NCBI GenBank assembly: GCA_035273665.1
Contig: DATEOW010000019.1
Coordinates: 1 to 49,511, forward strand
Direction of reading: 5' to 3'
Source of the DNA: DATEEW01 sp035273665
GTDB taxonomy: Bacteria > Pseudomonadota > Gammaproteobacteria > Burkholderiales > SG8-39
DNA length: 49,511 nt
The notes below the pieces were generated by a model that saw nothing but the letters and a program-made list of their open reading frames with translations, searched no databases and was not told where the DNA came from. Positions 16,595 to 24,338 of this stretch are shown here, piece after piece (position 1 is the stretch's first letter; each line of letters opens with the position of its first letter). Both the position numbers and the translations under genes were made by a program.

Positions 16595-18586
16595 TTACTC
16601 CGCTGCTAAAGCCACGACGGGATCGAGATGCGCCGCCTTTCGGGCCGGCATGTAGCCGAAGACCAGGCCCGTCACAAAAGCACAACCCGCCGCCAACAAG
16701 ACGGGTTGAAGAGAAAACTGAATCGGCGTCCCCAGCCAACCGATGAAGGCCGCTACTGCAAGGCCCAATACCACTCCAACGAGGCCGCCAAGTGCGGACA
16801 CAGTGACCGCTTCGGTAAGAAATTGCTGCAAGATGTTGCGAGTGCGCGCGCCGGTCGCCATGCGAATGCCGATCTCTCGGGTTCGTTCCGTGACGCTGAC
16901 CAACATGATATTCATTACGCCTATGCCGCCAACGAGCAGTGAAATGGCCGCAACGGAGCCGAGCAAGACTGTCAGCGTATTTTGGGTTTCAGAAGCAGTG
17001 TCCATCAAGGAAGACATATTGCGCACTTGGAAATCTTCCTTGCCGTGGCGGGCAAGCAGAAGCTGCTCGATCTCCTCCTGGGTGCTTTCAATATTGGCGA
17101 CATCATCGACCGCAACGGTAATATTGCGTAAATATCGTCGACCAAATAGACGCAAGCTTCCGGTGGTCAATGGCACCAGCGCTACATCATCAAGATCGGT
17201 GCCGACGGGCGACGCGCCGCGAATTCCCATCACGCCAATAACCTGGAACGTGATGTTATTGATGATCACATACTTGCCGATCGGGTCTTCCTCTTGCGGG
17301 AAGATGTTGTCTACGACGGTTTGCCCCAACACCACCACCGAAGCATAGCTACGCACATCCTCGTCCGTGAAAAAGGTGCCCTGCACAGGCTCCCAAGCAC
17401 GGGCAGTGGTAAACGCTGCCGTGGTTGAAGTGGCATCGGTTTGGTAGTCGGCATTGCCGTAACGAACGGTGACCCCACCTGTAACCTCCGGCACCGCGGC
17501 GACCACATTCTGTAGATCCATGAGCGCGTCCGCGTCCGTGGGCAGCAGCGTCGCGATACCGCCGGTACCACCCATTCCCCGCTGATTACCTGCTTGGGCT
17601 CGGACGAGAAGCAGGTTGGTGCCCATCGCACTGATGCGTTCGAGTACCGCTTCCTTCGCACCGTCACCGACCGCAAGCATGACGATCACCGAACCGACGC
17701 CAATCACGATACCGAGCAAGGTGAGAACGGTGCGGAACAAATTGGCACGTAGCGAGCGCCCGGCCATCTTTGCCGCTTCCAGCCCATCGGCCAACAAGGA
17801 ACGATTCGCACTCGTGTCTCGCGCCGCTACGTGCAGAGGCTGCGCCGATGCAGGTGGCGTAGCGCCCGGATCGGACACAATGTTTCCATCCTTGATTTCG
17901 ATCAGCCGCTGCGCTTGCTCCGCCACTTCCTTCGCGTGGGTGATGATGATGATGGTGTGTCCTTGGGCGGACAGGTCCTTGAGCAACGCCATGACCTCGG
18001 CGCCACTACGGCTATCGAGCGCGCCCGTAGGTTCGTCGGCAAGGATAATTTGCCCGCCGTTCATCAATGCACGCGCAATGGACACGCGCTGTTGTTGACC
18101 GCCGGATAATTGCGTCGGACGGTGTTCTAAACGGTCGCTTAACCCTAGCGACGACAGCAATTGCGCAGCGCGTTCATGCCGTTCTTGGCGCGACAAACCT
18201 GCGTAGACCGCAGGCACTTCCACATTTTCCAAGGCGGTCGCATTTGGCAGCAGGTTGTAACTTTGAAACACGAAACCGAAAGCTTCACGCCTAAGACGCG
18301 CGAGTTCGTCGCGATCAAACCTTGATACATCTTCGCCCATGAAGCGATAGGAACCGCTGGTCGGTTTATCCAGGCAACCCAGAATGTTCATCAAGGTTGA
18401 TTTGCCGGACCCGGAAGCCCCCATGAATGCAACGAATTCTCCGGGATAGATGGACAATGAAAGGCCGTGCAGCACCTCGACCGCCAAATCGCCATTGCGA
18501 TAAGTCTTAGTGATGTTGATCAGTTCGATGAGCGGCTTGGTGTTTTCAGCAGCATCGCATTGCAGACTGTGCGCTTCGATTTTCAC
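16595..18586 (-). CDS. macB: MacB, ABC-type efflux ATPase/permease
   Basis: This 663-residue inner-membrane protein has an N-terminal ATPase domain with Walker A GASGSGKST (56-64), signature LSGGQQQ (160-166) and Walker B ILADEPTGAL. One membrane helix (about 278-300), a large periplasmic domain and three C-terminal helices with the VSVTERTREIGIRMATGAR coupling region follow. This is the MacB layout used for macrolide, lipopeptide or siderophore-like export through a mechanotransmission cycle. Its ATG overlaps the macA stop by 4 nt (ATGA), and the outer-membrane factor follows immediately. The cargo cannot be read from sequence. In many genomes such pumps export peptides or siderophores; the nearby iron permease is suggestive only. 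Confidence 0.94.
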   Translation of the reverse strand: MKIEAHSLQCDAAENTKPLIELINITKTYRNGDLAVEVLHGLSLSIYPGEFVAFMGASGSGKSTLMNILGCLDKPTSGSYRFMGEDVSRFDRDELARLRREAFGFVFQSYNLLPNATALENVEVPAVYAGLSRQERHERAAQLLSSLGLSDRLEHRPTQLSGGQQQRVSIARALMNGGQIILADEPTGALDSRSGAEVMALLKDLSAQGHTIIIITHAKEVAEQAQRLIEIKDGNIVSDPGATPPASAQPLHVAARDTSANRSLLADGLEAAKMAGRSLRANLFRTVLTLLGIVIGVGSVIVMLAVGDGAKEAVLERISAMGTNLLLVRAQAGNQRGMGGTGGIATLLPTDADALMDLQNVVAAVPEVTGGVTVRYGNADYQTDATSTTAAFTTARAWEPVQGTFFTDEDVRSYASVVVLGQTVVDNIFPQEEDPIGKYVIINNITFQVIGVMGIRGASPVGTDLDDVALVPLTTGSLRLFGRRYLRNITVAVDDVANIESTQEEIEQLLLARHGKEDFQVRNMSSLMDTASETQNTLTVLLGSVAAISLLVGGIGVMNIMLVSVTERTREIGIRMATGARTRNILQQFLTEAVTVSALGGLVGVVLGLAVAAFIGWLGTPIQFSLQPVLLAAGCAFVTGLVFGYMPARKAAHLDPVVALAAE

Positions 18587-19929
18587 AAACGCGGCCTCAT
18601 TCCGGGCGGTGACGGACTACGATTTGCGCCTGCGGGAGCGCGCTCGACGTCTTGCGTCTGCTTGAGACCTGCCACCACTTCCTCGCCCGGTTGCAATCCT
18701 TCGATGATTTGCGCCGACACGCGGTTCACAACGCCCACCTTGACGGTGCGATCCTCAAGCGATCCGTCCTCGTTTAGGACACGCACCGTTGCCGTTCCGC
18801 CTTTGCGCGGACCGCTACCGCGGCGCGAACGCTGACGCGGCGCATCTCCATCACTGGCTTGCTTCGCCGGCGTCGTCTCTGCGCTTGCAGAGGGCGGCTC
18901 TTGGCGTTTCGATTTTGGATCGCTGCGCTTCGCCATGTTCAGCGCTGCGACCGGCACCACCACTGCATCTTTCGCTGAATCGACGAGGAAGAAAACCTGC
19001 GCGGTCATTTGCGTCATCAATGCACCGCCCTCGTTCGGCACGTCGAACAAGGCGTCGTAAAGGACGACGTTATTCGAAACGGTAGGCGTAGGATTGACTT
19101 TACGCAGGCTGCCGTACCAGCGTTTATCTTGCCCGCCAAGCGTCGTGAAATAAGCTGTCATACCGATACGCAGTCTTGAAACGTCCGCCTCGGATACTTG
19201 CGTTTGCACCGTCATGGTCGACAGATCGGCAATACGCAAAATGATGGGGGCCTGCTGATTGGCGTTCAGCGTCTGTCCTTGCTTGGCCGTTTGCGACACC
19301 ACGGTTCCAGCCATCGGTGCATAAATCTTGGTATAGCCAAGGTTGGCTTCGTCCCCGCGCAAAGTCGAAGCAGTTTGCTTCATCTGCGCCTGGATCGATG
19401 CGATCTGCGCATTGAGGGATGCCACGGCCGATTCCGCCTGCTGCAAGGCTTCGGTGGTCGTCGCCTCTTCTTTCATCAAATTGCGCTGACGCTGTAGCTG
19501 CTGCTGCGCGAGCACCAGTTGAGCGCGTTTGTCCGCCAACTGCGCCGTTTGATTCTGCATTTGCGCCTTACCGCCATCGACGCGCGCTTGCAACAGCGTG
19601 GGATCGATCTCCGCAAGAAGATCCCCTTGTTTGACTTCCTGACCAATCACCACGTGGACGACTTTCAACTGACCCGAAACCTGCGTACCGACGTCGACAT
19701 AATCCCTGGGTTGCAAGGTACCCGTCGCGGTTACGGAATCTTCGATATCCTCGCGCTCAACCGTGGCGAAGATGAAACGATCTTCCGGCTTTTCTCCGCC
19801 AAGCCAATTGGCTTGGATAAACCACGCTACCGGTACAAACACGAGCAGCGCGACGGCAACGTACAACGGCTTCCGTGAACTACGTGCGAGGGTGGGTTTG
19901 GCGGCGCCTTCTTTGAGCGGGGAGTCCAT
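18583..19929 (-). CDS. macA: MacA, periplasmic adaptor of the efflux pump
   Basis: This is a 448-residue membrane-fusion protein. A short cytoplasmic tail is followed by a single membrane anchor (22-42) and a barrel-sandwich half (VGTQVSGQLKVVHVVIGQEVKQGDLL). The alpha-helical hairpin (about 112-195) is rich in Gln, and the second lipoyl half is YTKIYAPMAGTVVS. It links MacB to the outer-membrane factor. An unusual 45-residue hydrophilic insert (about 333-379), rich in Lys, Arg, Ser and Pro, interrupts the membrane-proximal domain. AAGGA lies about 7 nt before the ATG. It is the first gene of macA-macB-OMF and is divergent from the sensor kinase gene, with 145 bp between the starts. Confidence 0.93.
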   Translation of the reverse strand: MDSPLKEGAAKPTLARSSRKPLYVAVALLVFVPVAWFIQANWLGGEKPEDRFIFATVEREDIEDSVTATGTLQPRDYVDVGTQVSGQLKVVHVVIGQEVKQGDLLAEIDPTLLQARVDGGKAQMQNQTAQLADKRAQLVLAQQQLQRQRNLMKEEATTTEALQQAESAVASLNAQIASIQAQMKQTASTLRGDEANLGYTKIYAPMAGTVVSQTAKQGQTLNANQQAPIILRIADLSTMTVQTQVSEADVSRLRIGMTAYFTTLGGQDKRWYGSLRKVNPTPTVSNNVVLYDALFDVPNEGGALMTQMTAQVFFLVDSAKDAVVVPVAALNMAKRSDPKSKRQEPPSASAETTPAKQASDGDAPRQRSRRGSGPRKGGTATVRVLNEDGSLEDRTVKVGVVNRVSAQIIEGLQPGEEVVAGLKQTQDVERAPAGANRSPSPPGMRPRL

Positions 19930-20004
19930 CTTCTATCCTTGGGGAAGTAAGCCAATATTGCCCAGGGAAGAGGCAGGAACTGTGCAGCGATTATGCAAAT
20001 GGCG

Positions 20005-20014
20005 TATCCGGATA
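20005..20014. promoter_or_regulatory. Palindrome in the macA/baeS-like divergent control region
   Basis: TATCCGGATA is a perfect 10-bp palindrome, 61-76 bp from each of the two divergent starts. It may be an operator for the adjacent response regulator or another repressor. I see no clear -35/-10 pair for either gene in 19930-20074. Confidence 0.25.
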
Positions 20015-20074
20015 TGCGTGTCGCGGCAGTCGGCCATCCACAAAGCTTCCCAAATTTGTCCTTAGGCTAGGCGC

Positions 20075-21541
20075 GTGAACCGAGTTAAAACCAACCGACA
20101 ACCGATTGCCGCGCTGGCCGGCCGTTTCGATCGCTTGCGGATCAAGCTCTTCCTCGCCATTGCCGGTGCAAATGCCGTGCTGGCCATCGCCGCGTACCTT
20201 ATTTTCAGCTGGAGTTTTGACCGCGGTGTCGCTGATTATCTGCAACAAGCGGACCTTGAAAAGCTGGATGCAATGACGGTGCAGTTAGCGCAAGAGTACG
20301 AATTGCGCGGCAATCGTTGGGATTGGATCGTCAATGATGAGGACCGCTGGGACGCGATGTCGCGCAATGCCCTCGGTCTGCCGCTTCGCGCACCCAAGGC
20401 GAGCCTTAAGAAAGCTGCGCCCCCAATGGAGGCGACACGCGAATATCCGCTGACCATCAATCGACGTTTGATGTTGCTCGACGCAAATCGCCAACTGCTA
20501 ATCGGCCGCCCCGACCGCGCGCAACAAGCGCTATATCGCGAGATTCGCAATGACACCGAACTGATCGGCTATCTCGGTTATCTTCCGCGGCTGGAATTTG
20601 TCGAGTCCATCGGACGCCTGTACACGAAACAACAAGACGCTCGATTCGCGGCGCTGGCTGCAGGGATGTTGGCTGCAGCGCTCTTGTTGGGGGCCGGGTT
20701 GGCTTATTGGCTAAGCGGGCGCATCCGCAGCCTAGCGCAAGGAACCGCCTCGCTGATTCAAGGTGACTACGAGATCGCGCTCAAAGCGCATGGTCAGGAC
20801 GAACTCGCACAGCTTGCACAAGACTTCAACACCTTGGCCGCGACGCTCAACGCGAATCGACAGGCGCGCAGTCAATGGATCGCCGATATCGCGCACGAGC
20901 TGCGCACGCCCTTGTCTATATTGCGGGGGGAATTGGAAGCTTTACAAGATGGGGTGCGCCCCTTGACGCAGGCAAGCCTTCATTCGCTCGTGCAAGAGGT
21001 CCATGGTCTTAGCCGTCTAGTGGAAGATTTGCATCTCTTATCGATGTCGGATCTCGGTGCGCTGAATTATCATTTTGAGCCGCTGGATTTGCGCGAGTCG
21101 ATCCACGATGCGGTCGAGCACCATGGGCGTGCCCTGCAAGACAAGGGTTTTCAAGTGCGGACCAATATTGAAAACGCTCTTATTCAAGGCGACGCTATGC
21201 GCTTGGCGCAGGTATTCAACAATCTTCTGCAAAACACTTTGCGTTACACAGACGCTCCGGCCCAATTGCAGATCGATTTGAGACGCGACAACGGCGAGGC
21301 GGTGGTGGACTGGCAGGATTCCAGTCCCGGCGTTGCCGCTGAAGATTTACCGCGCCTTACCGAGCGCTTATATCGAGTTGATGACTCTCGCAACCGAGCG
21401 AGCGGCGGGGCGGGTCTTGGTCTCGCCATCGCCCATGCCATCGTTCAAGCGCATCGCGGCACCATGACCCCGCAGGCGAGCGCCCTGGGCGGCGTGCATT
21501 GGCAATTGAGATTTCCGTTGTATAAGAATGGACATGGCTGA
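20075..21541 (+). CDS. baeS: BaeS-like envelope-stress sensor histidine kinase
   Basis: This 488-residue membrane kinase has a first helix at about 23-46 and a periplasmic sensor of roughly 145 residues. A second helix (about 191-213) leads into HAMP, then the HisKA dimerisation domain with phospho-acceptor His274 in IAHELRTPLS. The ATPase domain has N-box VFNNLLQNTLRY and G2 GGAGLGLAIAHAIV. The HAMP-HisKA spacing, and the sequence WIADIAHELRTPLSILRGELEALQDGVRP, resemble BaeS, which senses envelope stress and drug-like compounds. The start is a GTG with no strong ribosome binding site. It overlaps the regulator gene by 14 nt. The divergent location suggests control of macAB-OMF; the ligand is unknown. 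Confidence 0.9.
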   Translation: MNRVKTNRQPIAALAGRFDRLRIKLFLAIAGANAVLAIAAYLIFSWSFDRGVADYLQQADLEKLDAMTVQLAQEYELRGNRWDWIVNDEDRWDAMSRNALGLPLRAPKASLKKAAPPMEATREYPLTINRRLMLLDANRQLLIGRPDRAQQALYREIRNDTELIGYLGYLPRLEFVESIGRLYTKQQDARFAALAAGMLAAALLLGAGLAYWLSGRIRSLAQGTASLIQGDYEIALKAHGQDELAQLAQDFNTLAATLNANRQARSQWIADIAHELRTPLSILRGELEALQDGVRPLTQASLHSLVQEVHGLSRLVEDLHLLSMSDLGALNYHFEPLDLRESIHDAVEHHGRALQDKGFQVRTNIENALIQGDAMRLAQVFNNLLQNTLRYTDAPAQLQIDLRRDNGEAVVDWQDSSPGVAAEDLPRLTERLYRVDDSRNRASGGAGLGLAIAHAIVQAHRGTMTPQASALGGVHWQLRFPLYKNGHG

Positions 21542-22208
21542 ACGCATTCTGATCGTCGAAGACGAACGCAAGCTCGCCGAGTTGCTGCGGGACTACCTTC
21601 GCCAGGAAGGCTTCGAGGTGGCGACGCTGGAACGCGGCGACGAAGTGGAAGCCTGGGTCCAAGCAAATGAGACCGATCTCATCCTGCTCGATCTCATGCT
21701 ACCGGGCAAGAACGGTCTCGAAGTATGCAAAGCGCTGCGCCGGCGATATGACACAGCCATCATTATGTTGACCGCCCGAGTGGACGAGATCGATCGCTTG
21801 CTGGGCCTGGAGTTGGGTGCGGACGATTACATCTGTAAACCCTTCAGTCCGCGAGAGGTGGTGGCCCGCGTCAAGGCAGTGCTGCGGCGAGGCAAGCATA
21901 TGCGGCAAACGCACACTGGGGTATTACTGGATGACGCCGGCTACAAGGCGAGCATCGGCGGCCAAGATCTGGGTCTTACCGCCGTCGAATTTCAATTATT
22001 GAAAGTGCTCGCGTCCCAGCCTGGAAGGCTGTACTCGCGCGATCAGTTGATGGACGCAATGTACCGAGATGAACGGATTGTTTCCGATCGGACGGTAGAC
22101 AGCCATATCAAGAAACTCCGCAAGAAAATCGCCGAGGCGCTCCCAGGCAAGGAAATCATCCACTCGGTTTACAGCGTGGGCTATAAGTACGAGTGGCCTG
22201 AAGAGTAA
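21528..22208 (+). CDS. baeR: BaeR-like OmpR-family response regulator
   Basis: This 226-residue regulator has a receiver domain with acidic pocket EDE (11-13), phospho-acceptor Asp55 in LLDLMLPG and Lys in CKPFSPREVVARVKAVLRR. A winged-helix DNA-binding domain (about 130-226) follows, with LTAVEFQLLKVLASQPGRLYSRDQLMD and VDSHIKKLRKKI. It is co-transcribed with the kinase, whose gene it overlaps. A second in-frame ATG at 21534 is an equally good start. The likely target is the divergent efflux operon, by analogy with BaeR control of mdtABC. A tRNA gene follows on the opposite strand with no visible terminator. Confidence 0.92.
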   Translation: MDMAERILIVEDERKLAELLRDYLRQEGFEVATLERGDEVEAWVQANETDLILLDLMLPGKNGLEVCKALRRRYDTAIIMLTARVDEIDRLLGLELGADDYICKPFSPREVVARVKAVLRRGKHMRQTHTGVLLDDAGYKASIGGQDLGLTAVEFQLLKVLASQPGRLYSRDQLMDAMYRDERIVSDRTVDSHIKKLRKKIAEALPGKEIIHSVYSVGYKYEWPEE

Positions 22209-22227
22209 TTGCGAAGGCCTGCGATTG

Positions 22228-22303
22228 TGGTGCCGGTTAGAGGAATCGAACCCCTGACCTTCTGATTACAAATCAGCTGCTCTACCTGCTGAGCTAAACC
22301 GGC
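22228..22303 (-). tRNA. tRNA-Thr (anticodon UGU), CCA encoded
   Basis: The reverse strand reads GCCGGTT acceptor, TAGCTCAG...GTAGAGC D-arm, anticodon loop TTTGTAA (UGU), GGTTCGATTCC T-arm, AACCGGC, discriminator A, and genomic CCA (22230-22228). The acceptor stem is a perfect 7 bp. The first anticodon-stem pair is G27-A43, a mismatch. It lies 50 nt downstream of sspB on the same strand but has its own -10 element. Confidence 0.96.
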
Positions 22304-22313
22304 GCGGAGCGAG

Positions 22314-22319
22314 ATTATA
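22314..22319 (-). promoter_or_regulatory. -10 element for tRNA-Thr
   Basis: A perfect TATAAT (minus strand) sits 10 nt before the tRNA 5' end. It is followed by a GC-rich stretch (CTCGCTCCGC) like the discriminators of stringently controlled promoters. No good -35 is seen; a TG lies just upstream (TGCGTATAAT). The 5' leader would be only a few nucleotides long. Confidence 0.55.
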
Positions 22320-22353
22320 CGCAGCACGCCCGTGGCGCGCCGCTGATTGAAAT

Positions 22354-22830
22354 CTACTTGATGACTCGAAGGCTTGGTTTGCCGCCGCCTTGGGGACTGG
22401 TCGAAGGCGGCTCGGTCGGAGGCGCTAAATCGGTGGGCGCAGCCTCGAGTTGCACCGGCTTCTCTTCGGACTGCGGCTTGCTCGCCTCAATCTCAAACGA
22501 CATCCCATGCCCGTTTTCGCGCGCATAGATGGCGCTTACCTGGCTGACCGGGATAAACAGTTCTTTCGCTACCCCACCGAACCGCGCACTGAACTCCACG
22601 TATTCGTTGCCCAACTTCAATTTGTTGGCGGCGAGCGGACCGATGTTCAGGACGATCTCGCCGTTACGCACATACTCCAGCGGGACGCGCGTCTGTGCGT
22701 CTACGATGACCGACACATACGGTGTGTAGCCATTGTCGACGCACCACTCGTAGAGGGCGCGCATCAGATACGGTTTAGTTGTCGTGGGCTCAGACAAGGT
22801 AGCGTCAGTGTAAACCCGCCGGCGATGCAT
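22354..22830 (-). CDS. sspB: SspB, ClpXP specificity-enhancing adaptor
   Basis: This 158-residue protein has the folded SspB domain (KPYLMRALYEWCVDNGYTPYVSV, then VPLEYVRNGEIVLNIGPLAANKL and FSARFGGV). An acidic, Pro/Glu-rich flexible linker and a short basic-hydrophobic tail (KPSLRVIK) follow. In the family the domain binds ssrA-tagged proteins from stalled ribosomes and the tail docks on ClpX. The ATG at 22830 gives an atypical MHRRR extension; a TTG at 22797 would start MSEPTTTKPYL, closer to known SspB N-termini. Neither has a clear ribosome binding site. It follows sspA across a terminator-like hairpin. Confidence 0.92.
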   Translation of the reverse strand: MHRRRVYTDATLSEPTTTKPYLMRALYEWCVDNGYTPYVSVIVDAQTRVPLEYVRNGEIVLNIGPLAANKLKLGNEYVEFSARFGGVAKELFIPVSQVSAIYARENGHGMSFEIEASKPQSEEKPVQLEAAPTDLAPPTEPPSTSPQGGGKPSLRVIK

Positions 22831-22843
22831 GTGTTATCAAAAC

Positions 22844-22865
22844 AAAGGCCCCTCGCGGGGCCTTT
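22844..22865 (-). terminator. Intrinsic terminator between sspA and sspB
   Basis: On the minus strand, AAAGGCCCC-GCGA-GGGGCCTTT is a 9-bp perfect stem with a 4-nt loop, followed by GTTTTGA. It begins 23 nt after the sspA stop and ends 14 nt before the first sspB ATG, so sspB needs readthrough or its own promoter. Confidence 0.85.
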
Positions 22866-22887
22866 TCAACGCATGGCAACCCGGAGC

Positions 22888-23487
22888 TTACTTGCGCATG
22901 ACCTTTTCTGAAGGAGTAAGCGCGTCGATGAAAGCCGGGCGGCTGAACAAGCGTTCCGCATATTTCTGCAGAGGCGCGGCCGCCTTCGGCAGCACGATGC
23001 CGTAGTAATCCAAGCGCCAAAGCAGCGGGCTGATGGCAACATCGAGCATGGAGAACTCGTCGCCCAACATGTATTTCTGCTTGCTAAATACGGGAGCGAG
23101 TTCGGTTAACCGATCAGATACTTGCTGGCGTGCTTTTTCCTGTTGCTTTTGGTTGCCCTTTTCAATGGGATCGATCTGGCTGAACAGCTCGACCTCGAAG
23201 TTGAAGAGGAACAAACGTGCGCGGGCCCGCATTACCGGGTCGGCCGGCATGAGTTGGGGATGGGGAAAACGTTCGTCTATGTACTCGTTGATGATGTTCG
23301 CTTCGTACAAGATCAGATCGCGCTCGACCAATACCGGCAACCGGTTGTATGGGTTCATCACCGCGATGTCTTCCGGTTTGTTGTACATATCGACATCGAT
23401 GATCTGAAAATCCATACCTTTTTCATAAAGCACGATCCGGCAGCGCTGCGAAAAAGGACACGTTGTTCCGGAATACAAATTCATCAT
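22888..23487 (-). CDS. sspA: SspA, stringent starvation protein A
   Basis: This 199-residue protein has the glutathione-S-transferase fold: thioredoxin-like N-terminal domain (LYSGTTCPFSQRCRIVLYEKGM, NRLPVLVERDLILYEANIINEYID) and an all-helical C-terminal domain. SspA has no GST activity; it binds RNA polymerase holoenzyme and alters transcription under starvation and acid stress. The start is one of two adjacent ATGs; GAGGG lies upstream. It sits after petC, separated by a terminator, and before sspB, in the order usual for betaproteobacteria. A 13-bp palindrome (TCCCGTCACGGGA, 23501-23513) lies just before the start. Confidence 0.95.
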   Translation of the reverse strand: MMNLYSGTTCPFSQRCRIVLYEKGMDFQIIDVDMYNKPEDIAVMNPYNRLPVLVERDLILYEANIINEYIDERFPHPQLMPADPVMRARARLFLFNFEVELFSQIDPIEKGNQKQQEKARQQVSDRLTELAPVFSKQKYMLGDEFSMLDVAISPLLWRLDYYGIVLPKAAAPLQKYAERLFSRPAFIDALTPSEKVMRK

Positions 23488-23535
23488 GGGGCTACCCTCG
23501 TCCCGTCACGGGATCAGAATGGGGAAATAAAAAAC

Positions 23536-23564
23536 AAAGGCGCGACGCTAGGCGCCGCGCCTTT
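23536..23564 (-). terminator. Intrinsic terminator after petABC
   Basis: On the minus strand, AAAGGCGCG pairs with CGCGCCTTT, and the internal 11 nt can extend the stem by a G-U and three G-C pairs, leaving a 3-nt loop. GTTTTTTATTT follows. It begins 12 nt after the petC stop and ends before the sspA leader. Confidence 0.93.
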
Positions 23565-23576
23565 GGTGGGATGTCG

Positions 23577-24338
23577 TTAATGTACGTCTTTCCAATAGGC
23601 GTTCTTGAGTAGGAAAGTCAGCGCAATCAGGAACACAAGCCCGATTACTACCCACACGCCGATCTGCTGACGTTTCACCTGATGCGGCTCGCCAATCCAA
23701 ACCAGGAAATTCACTAAATCGCGCACTGTCCGGTCGTACTCGGACGGCGACAGCGTGCCTTCGCTGATCGTTTGCAACTTTGAATCTGTTTTCGGATGGC
23801 CATGCTCCATGATCTGCTTGCCATCCCGCATCGCCGGCACCTTGACCAGCTCGCGTTCGCCTTGGAGGCTCCAGAGGACATGCGGCATCGCTACATTGGG
23901 ATAAACCGTGTTGTTCCACCCGGTGACAGTGCCCGGATCTCGGTAGAAGCCCCGCAGATAGGTATAAAGCCAATCCGGACTGCGCGATCGCGCAATAACG
24001 GACAAGTCGGGCGGGACCACGCCGAAAGCGGCTTTCGCATCTTTCTTGGGAAAAGCCACATTCATCGGGTCGCCGATTTTTTCCGCTGTGAACATCAAGT
24101 TGTCGGTGATCTGCTTATCGCTCAACCCGAGCACCCGTAACTGGTCGTAACGCACCAGCGACGCGCTGTGACAGTTCAGGCAATAGTTAACGAAGGTTCT
24201 GGCGCCGGATTGCAGGCTTGCAGCGTCGTTGACGTCCACCTCGACAGGATCCAACTTAACGTTGTCTTCGGCTGCATAGACAGGCGTAAACACCGCCGAC
24301 ACGAGTGCGAGCGTCGTTAGAATTTCTCTTATACGCAT
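23577..24338 (-). CDS. petC: Cytochrome c1 subunit of the bc1 complex
   Basis: This 253-residue protein has a cleavable signal peptide (to about residue 23), heme c motif CLNCH (53-57), sixth ligand Met151 in PNVAMPHVLW and one C-terminal membrane anchor (about 227-247). It passes electrons from the Rieske cluster to soluble cytochrome c in the periplasm. The ATG overlaps the petB stop by one base (TGATG). A much longer open frame upstream reads petB in the wrong frame and is rejected. It is the last gene of petABC, followed by a strong terminator. Confidence 0.96.
   Translation of the reverse strand: MRIREILTTLALVSAVFTPVYAAEDNVKLDPVEVDVNDAASLQSGARTFVNYCLNCHSASLVRYDQLRVLGLSDKQITDNLMFTAEKIGDPMNVAFPKKDAKAAFGVVPPDLSVIARSRSPDWLYTYLRGFYRDPGTVTGWNNTVYPNVAMPHVLWSLQGERELVKVPAMRDGKQIMEHGHPKTDSKLQTISEGTLSPSEYDRTVRDLVNFLVWIGEPHQVKRQQIGVWVVIGLVFLIALTFLLKNAYWKDVH

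Noticed and set aside
16743..17348. 201-codon frame antisense to macB
   Set aside because: Ser/Thr/Arg-rich shadow of the MacB periplasmic domain, no ribosome binding site.
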